Positions 9,177 through 17,323 of a DNA stretch of 46,363 nt are shown here, in pieces. A program made the position numbers and the translations under genes. The number at the start of each line of letters is the position of its first letter. The first letter of the stretch is position 1. The stretch spans positions 1 to 46,363 of the forward strand of contig JAJDBW010000049.1 of assembly GCA_029261155.1 (NCBI GenBank), written 5' to 3'. Under the pieces are notes generated by a model. The model was not told where the DNA came from and made no database searches. It was given only the letters and a program-made list of their open reading frames with translations. The DNA is from Nitrospirota bacterium (GTDB lineage Bacteria; Nitrospirota; Nitrospiria; SBBL01; JAADHI01).

Positions 9177-10352
9177 TTAAGGAATTACGAACGTTTTTGG
9201 ATGGGTGGTTAAATTCCGACAGCCTTCGGCCGTCACCAAGACCATGTCTTCGATACGCACGGCACCGATCTCGGGATAATAAAGCCCGGGTTCAACCGTG
9301 ACCACTTCGCCTTCCTCTAAGAAATGATCGACCTTGCCGATGCGCGGCGGTTCATGGATATCCAGGCCGATGCCGTGTCCCGTGCCGTGAAAAAAGCCCT
9401 GCATCCGGCCCTCGACTTTTCCGGTCGCGTAGCCTTGCTTTTCAAAGTAGGCGAGGATTTCGGAATGAATTTCTAAGCCGTTTTTCCCCTTGCGCACATT
9501 CCGAATACCCAATTCTTGTCCTTCCAGCACGGTGTCGTAAAGCCGCTTTAAGGGGTCAGATGGCCTGCCTTTGACGACGGTGCGCGACATGTCGGCAAAA
9601 TAGCGGCTTTCGATGGAACGCGGAAAGATGTCGAAGATAATCGATTCGTTCGCGCGCAGCGGGCCGGAACCTTCGTTGTGCGGATCGCAGGCATCGCGAC
9701 CGCAGGCGATAATCGTATGCTGTCCCAGATATCCTTTTTCCATCAGCCTCAAATGCAAGAAATTCCGCAAGGATTCGGAGCTGAGCGCCTGCCCTTCATA
9801 ATAAATGAGGCCTTCCTTAATTTCCGCTTGGCGGATGCGCTCGAAGGCCTCGCCGATGACTTCCTCAACGGCTTCTTGGGTAATGCGGATGGCCGCAACT
9901 TCCTCCGGTGTTTTAAGGACGCGTTTTGGAAAGAAGGGGTCGTTTTTAATGTTAAGCGTGTAACCATGCTGGCGAAGCGCATCGCCGTATTGAAGCGGGA
10001 AATTGGCGGGCACCGTCCATTCCTGAATCGCCTGTTCCTTCATAAAGGTATGAACAACATCGGCGAGGCCGGGAGCCTTGATGCCTTCCGACTTGGCCCG
10101 GGCCTCGTAGTCGGAATAAGACAGAACCACATCAACCTTGGATTGCGCGCGCGCACGATCGACTTCCAAATCGCTCATTAGTAAATAGGATCGGCCCTTG
10201 GCTTGAAAATAGATAAAGGCATCGGGGGCGAGAAAATGGCTTGCGTAGTAGATGTTGGCGTCGGTCTCACTGCAGGCGATCATCAATAGATCTGAACCTG
10301 CGGTGCTTGTTGTGTTTTGGGCTGGGTTTTGGGGCGCGGCTTGTTCAGCCAT
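9177..10352 (-). CDS. Xaa-Pro aminopeptidase family (M24) metallopeptidase
   Basis: 391 residues with a small N-terminal creatinase-like domain (about 20-140) and a C-terminal pita-bread M24 domain. All five metal ligands are present: Asp241 (IIFDIFPR), Asp254 (FADMSRT), His326 ([12 protein letters not shown]), Glu354 ([10 protein letters not shown]) and Glu368 (VRIEDM). Family members remove N-terminal residues before proline. The N-terminal 20 residues are low complexity (Ala, Gln, Pro), and a later start is possible. It sits 12 bp downstream of trxB and 11 bp upstream of folE, so co-transcription is likely. Exact substrate is uncertain. Confidence 0.88.
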   Translation of the reverse strand: MAEQAAPQNPAQNTTSTAGSDLLMIACSETDANIYYASHFLAPDAFIYFQAKGRSYLLMSDLEVDRARAQSKVDVVLSYSDYEARAKSEGIKAPGLADVVHTFMKEQAIQEWTVPANFPLQYGDALRQHGYTLNIKNDPFFPKRVLKTPEEVAAIRITQEAVEEVIGEAFERIRQAEIKEGLIYYEGQALSSESLRNFLHLRLMEKGYLGQHTIIACGRDACDPHNEGSGPLRANESIIFDIFPRSIESRYFADMSRTVVKGRPSDPLKRLYDTVLEGQELGIRNVRKGKNGLEIHSEILAYFEKQGYATGKVEGRMQGFFHGTGHGIGLDIHEPPRIGKVDHFLEEGEVVTVEPGLYYPEIGAVRIEDMVLVTAEGCRNLTTHPKTFVIP

Positions 10353-10364
10353 TTAAGCCTATCC

Positions 10365-11324
10365 TCAAGTGCCCACACCATTTTCTTCGGCGTCGGCTTC
10401 CAAAAAGCGCTCGGCGTCGATTGCGGCCATGCAGCCGGTGCCGGCCGCCGTAATGGCTTGGCGATAGGAGGGGTCTTGTACGTCACCCGCCGCAAAAACG
10501 CCTGGGATTTGGGTGCGTGTTGTCCCGGCTTCGGTGATAATGTAGCCGTTTGTGTCGAGCTTGAGTTGGTCTTTAAACAGGGCTGTATTGGGGATGTGTC
10601 CGATGGCGACAAAGAGGCCGTCAGCCGGGAGTTTGTTTTCTTCTCCCGTTTTTAGGTTTTTAACTAAGATGGCTTCTACGGCGCCCGATGCACCGGCAAG
10701 GATGTCGGTGACCGCGGAGTCCCAAAGATAGGCGATTTTTTTGTTCTTAAAAATCTTGTCCTGCATGATCTTTGAGGCCCGGAGCGCATCGCGACGGTGA
10801 ATGAGGGTGACCTTGCTGGCGAACTTGGTGAGGAAAATGGCTTCTTCAACCGCAGTGTCGCCGCCGCCGACCACATAAACATTTTTCTCTTTAAAAAAGA
10901 AGCCGTCGCAGGTGGCGCAGGCGGACACGCCGTGTCCCATTAATTTGCCTTCCGCAGGCAGGCCGAGCAGGCGGGCCTTGGCGCCGGAGCTGATAATGAT
11001 GGCCTGGGCCTGATAGGTCGTTTCGTCATCAACGACAATGCGGAAGGGACGTTTGGAGAGGTCGGCTTCGGTAACATCGCCTTGGATAAATTCTGTTTCG
11101 AAGCGTGCCGCCTGTTTCTTCAACTCCATGATGAGCTCGGGTCCCTGAACGCCTTCGGGGAAGCCGGGGTAGTTATCGACATCGGTGGTAATCATCAGTT
11201 GGCCACCCGCCTGGGCCCCTTCGATCATGAGGGGCTTGAGGTTTGCCCGGGCCGCATAAATGGCGGAGGTCAGGCCCGCCGGACCCGATCCGATAATGAT
11301 AACCTCGCGTGGAGTTTCGCTCAT
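10365..11324 (-). CDS. trxB: thioredoxin-disulfide reductase
   Basis: A 319-residue low-molecular-weight thioredoxin reductase. It has the FAD-binding GSGPAGLTSAIYAARA at the N-terminus, the redox pair CATC in VSACATCDGFFF, the NADPH-binding GGGDTAVEEA and HRRD, and the C-terminal FAD motif GVFAAGDVQD. It moves electrons from NADPH to thioredoxin in the cytoplasm. The gene follows the HemQ-like gene by 2 bp and precedes the Xaa-Pro peptidase by 12 bp, so it is in the middle of an operon. Length and motifs are fully normal. Confidence 0.96.
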   Translation of the reverse strand: MSETPREVIIIGSGPAGLTSAIYAARANLKPLMIEGAQAGGQLMITTDVDNYPGFPEGVQGPELIMELKKQAARFETEFIQGDVTEADLSKRPFRIVVDDETTYQAQAIIISSGAKARLLGLPAEGKLMGHGVSACATCDGFFFKEKNVYVVGGGDTAVEEAIFLTKFASKVTLIHRRDALRASKIMQDKIFKNKKIAYLWDSAVTDILAGASGAVEAILVKNLKTGEENKLPADGLFVAIGHIPNTALFKDQLKLDTNGYIITEAGTTRTQIPGVFAAGDVQDPSYRQAITAAGTGCMAAIDAERFLEADAEENGVGT

Positions 11325-11326
11325 CC

Positions 11327-12022
11327 TCAGCCGCCGAGATCGTTTAAGGCGTCTTTGAGTTCTTTGCGGACACAGGTGAAGATCGGGGTATCCAGCAGGG
11401 TATAGCGGCTGGCTTCAACCTCACGGAGTTCCATCACCAGATCGAGAAAGTCGGCGGGGTAATCGCTTTCGAAGGCCACGACAAATTCCGCGTCGTCGAG
11501 ACCGAAGGAATAGGAGGTGTTAATCTTAACCGTCGGGTATTTATGGCCCACTTCGATGTGCTCATTCATCATGCCCTGTCGGGCGGCTTTGGTGAGCAGG
11601 TACCAATCCCGTGTTTTGACAAAGGGATAGATAAAAAGATACTTGGCTTCTCCGGGAACGACCGTGAGACGGCTCGCTTCCGACCCTTCATGGGAATGCT
11701 TGTCCACATAAGTCGAGCGTTTGGTCATGGCGATATAAGAATAAGGGGTATTGATGTATTTCCCGAGGCCTGTTGAAAGCATTTTTGCCATCATGTCCTG
11801 CAGGGTTTCTAATTCGTAGCTCACCCGCCAGAGCATTAAATCCACTTCTGCTCGAATTCCCACGGTGGAGTAAGGTACGACGATCGCTTTCTTATCGTAT
11901 TCCGCGATGGCGGCCGCGAATTCTCGTTTCCCGGCTTCCCGTTCGTCCGCGGGCAAGCGCCGCCAAGCGGGATCGATCTTTAGGAATTGATAATTGACAA
12001 ACTGTCTTTTAAATTCTGCCAT
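11327..12022 (-). CDS. hemQ: chlorite dismutase-family heme protein, HemQ-like coproheme decarboxylase
   Basis: 231 residues of the chlorite dismutase/HemQ superfamily. The likely proximal haem ligand is His155 in MMNEHIEVGHKYP, followed by the family motif SFGLDDAEFVVAFE. IYPFVKTRDWY contains Tyr132, which lines up with the catalytic tyrosine of coproheme decarboxylases (VYPMSKKR in Firmicutes). This suggests the coproporphyrin-dependent route to haem, in which HemQ removes two propionate carboxyls from coproheme. Canonical chlorite dismutase activity is unlikely but not excluded. The start has a strong AGGAGG eight bases upstream. It is first in the trxB/peptidase/folE operon. Confidence 0.8.
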   Translation of the reverse strand: MAEFKRQFVNYQFLKIDPAWRRLPADEREAGKREFAAAIAEYDKKAIVVPYSTVGIRAEVDLMLWRVSYELETLQDMMAKMLSTGLGKYINTPYSYIAMTKRSTYVDKHSHEGSEASRLTVVPGEAKYLFIYPFVKTRDWYLLTKAARQGMMNEHIEVGHKYPTVKINTSYSFGLDDAEFVVAFESDYPADFLDLVMELREVEASRYTLLDTPIFTCVRKELKDALNDLGG

Positions 12023-12184
12023 CTGTGGGTCCTCCTGTTTCTGGATAAGGGTTGGCGGATTAGCCTGTTCGGTTAGGGCCGAGTTTATCAGCGGGGGCTT
12101 CTTGAAATCAACCTTTTTCCGCCTATAGAAGCCATCTGTCGGCCTTATCGGCAGAATTGCATGTCCAGTCTTTGTGGATTTCGC

Positions 12185-13753
12185 TCAGGCTTGTTTTTTG
12201 TCCTTTGAGGGGGAGGGATCTGAGGCCGTGGCCGCGCCGCTGCGGCAATAGCCTTTGAGTAGTTCGACCCGGCGGACCAAGAGGGCGGTGAGGAAGCCGA
12301 TGGAAAAGAGGGCCGCCAGAAAGACGATATGAGTATCGAATGCGATTTCAATTTCGGGGCGGAAGAGCCGGGCATGACCGAGAAGAAAGGTATAGGAGGC
12401 CAGGGAAACGCCTGTGACAACCCAGACCAGTCGAATACGAAACCAAAGCCCTGAAGCGGCGATGAGGACGGGATAGAGAATTACCAAATGGCTGGCGATG
12501 CCTGTTGAATTAAGCAGGGCCGCCGTGAGGAAAAAGACATCGCTCACGGCCCAGGCGCGCGGGACGGATTGGGCCAGGCTGGGCTTAAGCAAAAGCCGCT
12601 GAAACGCGTAGGCACTGAAGCCCCAAAGGCCTAAAATGCTGAGCAGGGTGTAATGGTAGGCGGCGCTTCGAATTTTAAAGAGGTGATACCAAAGCATCTC
12701 GATTCCGAAAAAGAGGGCGAGGACGATCAGGCGCGAGGCCAGCGGGGGCTCCCGCCGAAACCAGCCTTTTAAGGCATCGACCCAACCGGAGGCCGCGGTC
12801 TCCACGACATCACCCGCGAGAAAGCGATCGAGGTCGTCCGCAAGGGCGGCTGCCGAAGCATAGCGTTTTTCGGGCCGCTTCTCTAGGCATTTCAGGCAGA
12901 TCATTTCGATTGTTTTGGAAATCTTTGGCGCGATTTTGCGCGGGGAAATGGGTTCGCCTTCGATCACCTCCACCAGGGTTTCAAAGGCGTGGGCCTCTTT
13001 AAAAGGGGGTTGTCCCGTCAAGAGTTCGTATAAAATCGCGCCGAGGCCATACACATCCGAAAGCGGACCAATCTCCCAGTCGTCACCGCGGGCCTGTTCG
13101 GGTGCCATGTAGCAGGGCGTTCCGGAGACGGAATCGACGCTCCGTTCGTCTCGCCGCGCGCCCAGGCCCCGCGCCAGGCCGAAATCGGTAACATAGGGTT
13201 GTCCTTCGGTGTCTATGAGGATGTTCGAAGGCTTGAGGTCGAGATGTACAATTTGGCGTGAATGTAAATGGGCAATCGCCCGCGCAATGGCGGCCACGAT
13301 CTGTACGCCTTCTTCCAGGGGCAAGGGGCTTCGGCGTTGCCGCTTAGCAAGGCTTTCGCCTTGGATGTATTCCATGGCGATGTAGTGTTGGCCGAGCTGC
13401 TGGCTGGCCTCGTAGATGCCGACAATGTTCGGGTGCCGCACCTTGGCCGCCGTTTTGGCTTCGTCTCGAAAACGCGTGACGTTTTTTCGCGAAAGCAGAC
13501 GGCTGGAGAGAATAAGCTTGACGGAGACCAGGCGGTCGAGGTCGCATTGCAGGCCCTTGTAAACCACGCCCATTCCGCCTCGACCGATTTCGCCCAGAAT
13601 TTTATAAGGGCCGAAGTCGAACGGAAAGTCGGTGATGTTAATCGAAGTTGCGCTGCCTTCCGAGGGGATGCTTTCTGAGGGATCGCGGGTCAGTTCAGAG
13701 GTGAGCTCGACATCCGGCATCGCTTCCTCTATTTTTTTCTTTAAGTCCGCCAT
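12185..13753 (-). CDS. membrane Ser/Thr protein kinase (Hanks type)
   Basis: Using the longest frame (start 13813) for numbering: the kinase domain spans about residues 70-335, with GRGGMG at 78-82, the ATP lysine at Lys99 (VSVKL), catalytic loop HLDLKPSN (190-197, Asp192), DFG 210-212 and APE 237-239. About six hydrophobic helices fill residues 358-525. The catalytic loop reads HLD rather than HRD, so activation may not depend on activation-loop phosphorylation. There are no PASTA repeats. I place the start at ATG 13753 (MADLKKK) because a good promoter lies at 13793-13821, inside the 5' end of the longer frame. Substrates are unknown. The gene stands between hemQ and a divergent lipoprotein gene. 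Confidence 0.88.
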   Translation of the reverse strand: MADLKKKIEEAMPDVELTSELTRDPSESIPSEGSATSINITDFPFDFGPYKILGEIGRGGMGVVYKGLQCDLDRLVSVKLILSSRLLSRKNVTRFRDEAKTAAKVRHPNIVGIYEASQQLGQHYIAMEYIQGESLAKRQRRSPLPLEEGVQIVAAIARAIAHLHSRQIVHLDLKPSNILIDTEGQPYVTDFGLARGLGARRDERSVDSVSGTPCYMAPEQARGDDWEIGPLSDVYGLGAILYELLTGQPPFKEAHAFETLVEVIEGEPISPRKIAPKISKTIEMICLKCLEKRPEKRYASAAALADDLDRFLAGDVVETAASGWVDALKGWFRREPPLASRLIVLALFFGIEMLWYHLFKIRSAAYHYTLLSILGLWGFSAYAFQRLLLKPSLAQSVPRAWAVSDVFFLTAALLNSTGIASHLVILYPVLIAASGLWFRIRLVWVVTGVSLASYTFLLGHARLFRPEIEIAFDTHIVFLAALFSIGFLTALLVRRVELLKGYCRSGAATASDPSPSKDKKQA

Positions 13754-13792
13754 GGGAAGTCCGTCATATTCTTGTCTGGGAAATCGCTCGAA

Positions 13793-13821
13793 ATTATAGA
13801 CGAATGCGCGCATTCATACAA
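13793..13821 (-). promoter_or_regulatory. kinase promoter with palindromic spacer
   Basis: On the minus strand TTGTAT (13821-13816), a 17-base spacer and TATAAT (13798-13793). The spacer contains the perfect 14-bp palindrome GAATGCGCGCATTC (13802-13815), a likely operator for a dimeric repressor. Transcription would begin near 13786, which supports the kinase start at 13753. Confidence 0.6.
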
Positions 13822-13878
13822 GGGAGCGCCTGCGCTCCGGCGCTGCGCTTAATGAGGCAAGCATGGGCGCTCTGGTAT

Positions 13879-13908
13879 TTGACAATATTTTACCAATCGA
13901 GCTACAAT
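13879..13908 (+). promoter_or_regulatory. promoter of the BamE-like lipoprotein gene
   Basis: TTGACA (13879-13884), an 18-base spacer and TACAAT (13903-13908). It sits about 50 bp before the GTG start at 13957 and may also drive tRNA-Cys just downstream. Confidence 0.6.
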
Positions 13909-13956
13909 CGCAGCCAATCGAAGACAATCTACATTAAAAGTCATCAGGAGGTCGTC

Positions 13957-14292
13957 GTGGGCCGGGTCAAGGCGGTATTGTTCTCTTTATTTGTTGTACT
14001 TGTCTTGAGTGTGTCTGGCTGTATAAGCGGGCCAATGGGGCTGTTTGGCGGAAACCGCTTGGATTCAGGGATGACGCAAGAGGCGGTGAAGGAACGCATC
14101 GGCGAGCCGACGGGTTTCCACCGTCGGCAAATTGCCCCGGACGATTTAAGAGAAATATGGGTCTATCATACCAAAAACCGAAATCTCTTAACCTTCCATC
14201 TCTACCCGAGTATTCACTTGGTTGTCTTCAGCAACGGAAAGTTGTTGGCCCAGGATCCCCACGATCCTTATGCCCCCCGCAACACCTTTTGA
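13957..14292 (+). CDS. small lipoprotein, SmpA/OmlA (BamE)-like
   Basis: A 111-residue lipoprotein. The GTG at 13957 is chosen because AGGAGG lies five bases upstream and because it starts a compact lipoprotein signal peptide ending in the lipobox LSVSGC. The promoter at 13879 also rules out the longer open frame. The mature region contains LDSGMTQEAVKERIGEPTGF, the typical start of the SmpA/OmlA fold in which a turn, a short helix (tkeqV..llG.P) and a beta sheet follow. True BamE helps insert outer-membrane proteins; many other small envelope lipoproteins share the fold, so function is not fixed. tRNA-Cys begins 20 bp after its stop. Confidence 0.75.
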   Translation: MGRVKAVLFSLFVVLVLSVSGCISGPMGLFGGNRLDSGMTQEAVKERIGEPTGFHRRQIAPDDLREIWVYHTKNRNLLTFHLYPSIHLVVFSNGKLLAQDPHDPYAPRNTF

Positions 14293-14312
14293 ACTGGATC
14301 AACAAGCCTATC

Positions 14313-14388
14313 GGCGGCGTACCCAAGTGGTTAAGGGAGCAGTCTGCAAAACTGCGATTCAGCGGTTCAAATCCGCTCGCCGCCTCCA
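14313..14388 (+). tRNA. tRNA-Cys (GCA)
   Basis: Acceptor stem GGCGGCG (14313-14319) pairs with CGCCGCC (14378-14384). The anticodon stem GCAGT/ACTGC (14339-14343 and 14351-14355) encloses loop CTGCAAA with anticodon GCA at 14346-14348. The T arm GCGGTTCAAATCCGC is intact. The discriminator is T and the CCA end is encoded (14386-14388). Confidence 0.95.
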
Positions 14389-14401
14389 GCTTCTCTCCCC
14401 A

Positions 14402-14424
14402 CGACACGGGTTTTCCCGTAGTCG
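14402..14424 (+). terminator. stem-loop after tRNA-Cys
   Basis: CGAC-ACGGG pairs with CCCGT-A-GTCG around a TTTT loop (nine pairs, one bulged A), followed by GTTTGT. The position 14 bp after the CCA fits a terminator or 3' processing signal; the T tail is weak. Confidence 0.45.
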
Positions 14425-14553
14425 GTTTGTCCTGAACCCCTTCCTTATTGCTTGATCTAATTCTTAATCTATCCTTGCTTCTTTATGAAAACCGAGCTTT
14501 GTTTTAGCCTTCAGTTTTGCTCCAGGTTTCAGTAATTAGCTAAAATTGACGAC

Positions 14554-14632
14554 TTGACGCACGTGTTTTTGTGTGTTATAAGTCGTCATATATAACGATA
14601 TAAGTGATATTTATCCATATAACTCGTTATTA
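14554..14632 (+). promoter_or_regulatory. hipBA promoter and operator region
   Basis: TTGACG (14554-14559), a 17-base spacer and TATAAG (14577-14582) form a near-consensus promoter. Downstream, up to the start codon, is an AT-rich stretch with inverted copies ATAACGA (14592-14598) and TCGTTAT (14624-14630) and several ATATAA-type repeats. This is the expected place for HipB dimers to bind and repress the operon. Confidence 0.6.
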
Positions 14633-14641
14633 TTGGCGACT

Positions 14642-14992
14642 ATGAATATCTTAAAAAACCTAGCGGATGAGGCCATCCTTGGCGAAATAGGACAGCGCCT
14701 TGCGCGCCGTAGGCTCGATCTACAGCTCACCCAGGCGAATGTGGCCGAGCAGTCGGGCGTGTCCAAGCGTACCGTCGAGCGGATCGAGGCCGGGGACTCG
14801 ACACAGATGTCTACGCTTATCCGGATTTTTCGGGTGCTGAATTTGTTACCGACTCTGGATCGTGCCATCCCGGAGGTCGGCCCCAGGCCCATGGATTTGT
14901 TAAAACGAAAAGGAAAGCAACGGCAGCGCGCTTCCTCCCGCCGCCCTTCGGAGCCGTCCAGTAAACCCTGGACCTGGGACGAAGAGATATGA
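14642..14992 (+). CDS. hipB: HipB-like antitoxin, XRE-family HTH
   Basis: About 116 residues with one helix-turn-helix (RLARRRLDLQLTQANVAEQS, then GVSKRTVERIEAGD). The C-terminal tail is basic then acidic and ends TWDEEI, comparable with the flexible C-terminus of HipB. ATG 14642 is preferred; a TTG at 14633 is three codons earlier in the same frame, and neither has a strong ribosome binding site. The stop overlaps the hipA start in ATGA, a coupled antitoxin-toxin arrangement. It should neutralise HipA and repress its own promoter through the repeats at 14592-14630. Confidence 0.85.
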   Translation: MNILKNLADEAILGEIGQRLARRRLDLQLTQANVAEQSGVSKRTVERIEAGDSTQMSTLIRIFRVLNLLPTLDRAIPEVGPRPMDLLKRKGKQRQRASSRRPSEPSSKPWTWDEEI

Positions 14993-16293
14993 GCACCCTT
15001 GCAGAGGTAAGGCTTTGGGGGCGCACGATTGGCGCGGTGTCTTTGGGCGATGGCGATGAGGTCGCCGCCTTTGAGTACGATTCGGCCTTTGCACAAAGCG
15101 GCATCGAGATTGCCCCGCTGAGCATGCCGCTCTCCCAGCGCGTTTTTACCTTTCCCGAACTCTCCAGAACAACCTTCTACGGCTTGCCCGGCCTGCTGGC
15201 CGATTCGCTGCCGGATAAATTCGGTCATGCCCTCATCGACGCCTGGCTGGCCACCCAAGGTCGAGGGCCGGAGGCCTTCAATGCAATCGAACGACTTTGC
15301 TATACGGGGGAGCGGGGCATGGGCGCGCTGGAATTCTTGCCTGCGATTGGACCCAAAGCCCGAAAGGCGAAGCAGATACAAATCGACGCGCTGGTGGAAC
15401 TTGCCTCGGAAATCCTCAGCCATCGCAACAGCCTTCGGTCTTCCTTCGCCGATGAAAGCCGGGAGCAGGCCCTAAGCGATATATTACGGGTCGGCACTTC
15501 GGCGGGCGGCGCCCGGGCGAAGGCGGTGATTGCCTGGAATCCGTCTACCCATGAAGTGCGTTCGGGACAGATCCCGGCGGGCGAAGGTTTTGAATACTGG
15601 CTGCTCAAGTTTGACGGCGTCAGCGGAAACCGGGATAAGGAACTCGAAGATCCCCAAGGCTACGGCGCGATTGAATACGCCTATTTTCTCATGGCGAAGG
15701 ACTGCGGCATCGAGATCAGGCCCTGTCGTCTGTTGGAGGAAAATGGGAGGCGGCATTTTATGACGCGGCGTTTCGATCGCCTTGCCGGAGGGGAGAAGCT
15801 GCACATGCAATCGCTTTGTGCCCTGGCGCACTACGATTATAATCTGGCAGGTGCCTACAGCTATGAGCAGGCGCTCATGGTCATTCGGCATTTGGGCCTG
15901 CCCATGCGGGCCATAGAGGAACTATTCCGGCGCATGGCCTTTAACATCGTCGCCCGCAATCAGGACGACCATGTGAAGAACATCGCTTTTTTAATGGACA
16001 AGACGGGCCAGTGGTCGCTCTCGCCCGCCTTCGATATCACCTACAGTTTTAATCCCACCGGCAGCTGGACCGCCAGCCACCAAATGACCCTAAACGGCAA
16101 ACGGGACAATTTCACGATGGATGATTTCAAGACCTGCGCCAAGGCCGCCTCCATGAAGCGCGGGCAGGCCGAGGCCATTGTGAAGGCCGTGCAAGAAACG
16201 GTATCCCGCTGGAAAGCCTACGCCGATGAAGCCGGTGTCCCGGTAGCGATGCGGGATGAAATTTATGAAACGCTGCGTTTGAATAGCTTTTAA
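14989..16293 (+). CDS. hipA: HipA-like serine/threonine kinase toxin
   Basis: 434 residues with both HipA domains: the N-terminal subdomain with ERLCYTGERGMGALEF at 101-116, and the kinase core. The Gly-rich loop GTSAGGARAK (169-178), the lysine in WLLKFDG (207), catalytic RNQDDHVKN (323-331) and metal site SPAFDITYSF are all present, so the enzyme looks active. HipA of E. coli phosphorylates glutamyl-tRNA synthetase and causes persistence; the target of this more distant homologue is unknown. It is coupled to hipB by a 4-bp overlap. The reading frame is complete, unlike the neighbouring hicA and OLD genes. Confidence 0.92.
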   Translation: MSTLAEVRLWGRTIGAVSLGDGDEVAAFEYDSAFAQSGIEIAPLSMPLSQRVFTFPELSRTTFYGLPGLLADSLPDKFGHALIDAWLATQGRGPEAFNAIERLCYTGERGMGALEFLPAIGPKARKAKQIQIDALVELASEILSHRNSLRSSFADESREQALSDILRVGTSAGGARAKAVIAWNPSTHEVRSGQIPAGEGFEYWLLKFDGVSGNRDKELEDPQGYGAIEYAYFLMAKDCGIEIRPCRLLEENGRRHFMTRRFDRLAGGEKLHMQSLCALAHYDYNLAGAYSYEQALMVIRHLGLPMRAIEELFRRMAFNIVARNQDDHVKNIAFLMDKTGQWSLSPAFDITYSFNPTGSWTASHQMTLNGKRDNFTMDDFKTCAKAASMKRGQAEAIVKAVQETVSRWKAYADEAGVPVAMRDEIYETLRLNSF

Positions 16294-16650
16294 TGAAAGG
16301 CGAAGAATCGAGAGCCTTTTGGGGCTGGAAGGGTTAAAAGGGGCGTTTTATTTTAAAAATATCCGCGTCACAGGCACCGAAAGTACCGGTGAAAGTGGAG
16401 GGGCGAAGCTGAACACTCGACGGAATGGATTGACAGAAAAGCATAAAATCAACTTGACCGGATGAATCGAGATAAGGCATATTTCGATTAAGTGAACCTG
16501 TCGATGACGGAATAAATCAGGGTGGTAGATTCTCGATGGGCTGAAGACGTTTTGAATTCCATTCGAATTTTTATCGGCCCGCATAATTGTTTACAGCGTA
16601 TTGGACAGGAATTCAGCAGCTTGTTAAAATAGGTGTCATAAAGAAAATTG
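16294..16650 (+). other. 357-bp gap between hipA and the hicA remnant
   Basis: No convincing gene, terminator or repeat is seen. Short open frames exist on both strands (for instance 16348-16584 minus), but none has a ribosome binding site or recognisable motif. It may be degraded coding DNA like the stretch that follows. Confidence 0.3.
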
Positions 16651-16839
16651 TTGAAAGTCAGGGATGTCATTAAAAACTAGAGGAAGAGGGTTGGTCCTTG
16701 TTAAGAACGCGAGGCAGTCATCGGCAGTAAGCACCCTATAAAGAAAGGTCTTGTAACGGTATCGGGCAAGCCGGGAGACGATTTGGCACGCGGAACCCTG
16801 AATAGCGTCTTAAAACAAGCCGGATTAAAGAAAGGATGA
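16651..16839 (+). pseudogene. hicA: hicA toxin pseudogene with two frame-cancelling deletions
   Basis: Three reading frames must be joined to read a HicA mRNA interferase. KVRDVIK from 16654 is followed by the loss of one base before CTA 16677. The next segment, LEEEGWSLLRTRGSHRQ, has the HicA core with the catalytic-type His. Two bases of a tyrosine codon are then lost at 16728. The frame finally returns to its original phase with KHPIKKGLVTVSGKP and GTLNSVLKQAGLKKG, ending TGA 16837-16839. The total loss is three bases, but stops at 16678 (TAG) and 16728 (TAA) block every frame. The start would be TTG 16651, possibly a decayed ATG. The ancestral hicA stop overlapped the hicB ATG by ATGA. 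The toxin is almost certainly dead. Confidence 0.85.
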
Positions 16840-17054
16840 ACATGCAATACTTGATTGTCATCGAGAAGATAAAGACGGGCTACTCCTCATACTCGCCCGC
16901 CCTGAGCGGTTGCGTGGCGACCGGGAAGACACGGGAGGAGGTAGAGCGAAGGATGCGCGAAGCGATTGCCTTTCACATTGAAGGCTTGCGACAGGAAAAC
17001 TACGCCGTTCCAGGACCGCAATCCTATTCGACTTACATCGATGTAGCTGTGTAA
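16836..17054 (+). CDS. hicB: HicB-like antitoxin (orphan)
   Basis: 72 residues of the HicB partial-RNase H fold: YLIVIEKIKTGYSSYSPALS, then GCVATGKTREEVERRMREAI and FHIEGLRQENYAVPGP. No C-terminal DNA-binding domain is present, which is usual for short HicB proteins. Its ATG overlaps the stop of the hicA remnant. The frame is undamaged although its cognate toxin gene carries two deletions. It could act as a solitary antidote against related HicA toxins, or simply be younger in its decay. Confidence 0.85.
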   Translation: MNMQYLIVIEKIKTGYSSYSPALSGCVATGKTREEVERRMREAIAFHIEGLRQENYAVPGPQSYSTYIDVAV

Positions 17055-17090
17055 GAACCCTTCTCTCCTCGCAATCTTGTTATTTCCGTA

Positions 17091-17312
17091 GTGCCCGTGA
17101 TGTGCGCCACAACGATTTTCGACCTCTACAATAGCCGCGATTTTTTAAGCGCGGCCGACGTGCCGATCTTTCTCGTCGGCTTTGTTGTCTCCTTCATTTC
17201 CGCCTAGTTCGCTGTCAAATTCTTCCTCCGCCTCATCAGCACCCACACCCTTGAAGCCTTCGGCTGGTACCGGGTGGCGATGGCCGTGGCGATTCTGGCG
17301 TTCATGTTGTGA
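17091..17312 (+). pseudogene. uppP: 3' remnant of undecaprenyl-diphosphatase gene
   Basis: The 73 codons from 17091 to the TGA at 17310 read like the last two or three membrane helices of UppP/BacA: VPIFLVGFVVSFISA, then FAVKFFLRLISTHTLEAFGW and YRVAMAVAILAFML. There is an internal TAG at 17205-17207 exactly where a Leu or similar is expected. The N-terminal two thirds, with the catalytic Glu-rich and Arg motifs, are absent. The fragment begins abruptly after hicB. A functional copy should exist elsewhere because the enzyme recycles the essential lipid carrier. This looks like a scar of recombination or insertion that replaced the 5' part. Confidence 0.75.
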
Positions 17313-17323
17313 ATTCAGTACAG

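Noticed and set aside
11327-12022. True chlorite dismutase
   Set aside because: The IYPFVKTRDWY tyrosine and the genomic setting fit HemQ-type coproheme decarboxylases better. No perchlorate or chlorate reductase genes are nearby.
14313-14388. tRNA-Cys as an attachment site for an integrated island
   Set aside because: No integrase gene and no repeat of the tRNA 3' end were seen downstream within the window.
16348-16584. 78-codon minus-strand frame between hipA and hicA
   Set aside because: No start signal and no family-like pattern. Probably chance or decayed DNA.
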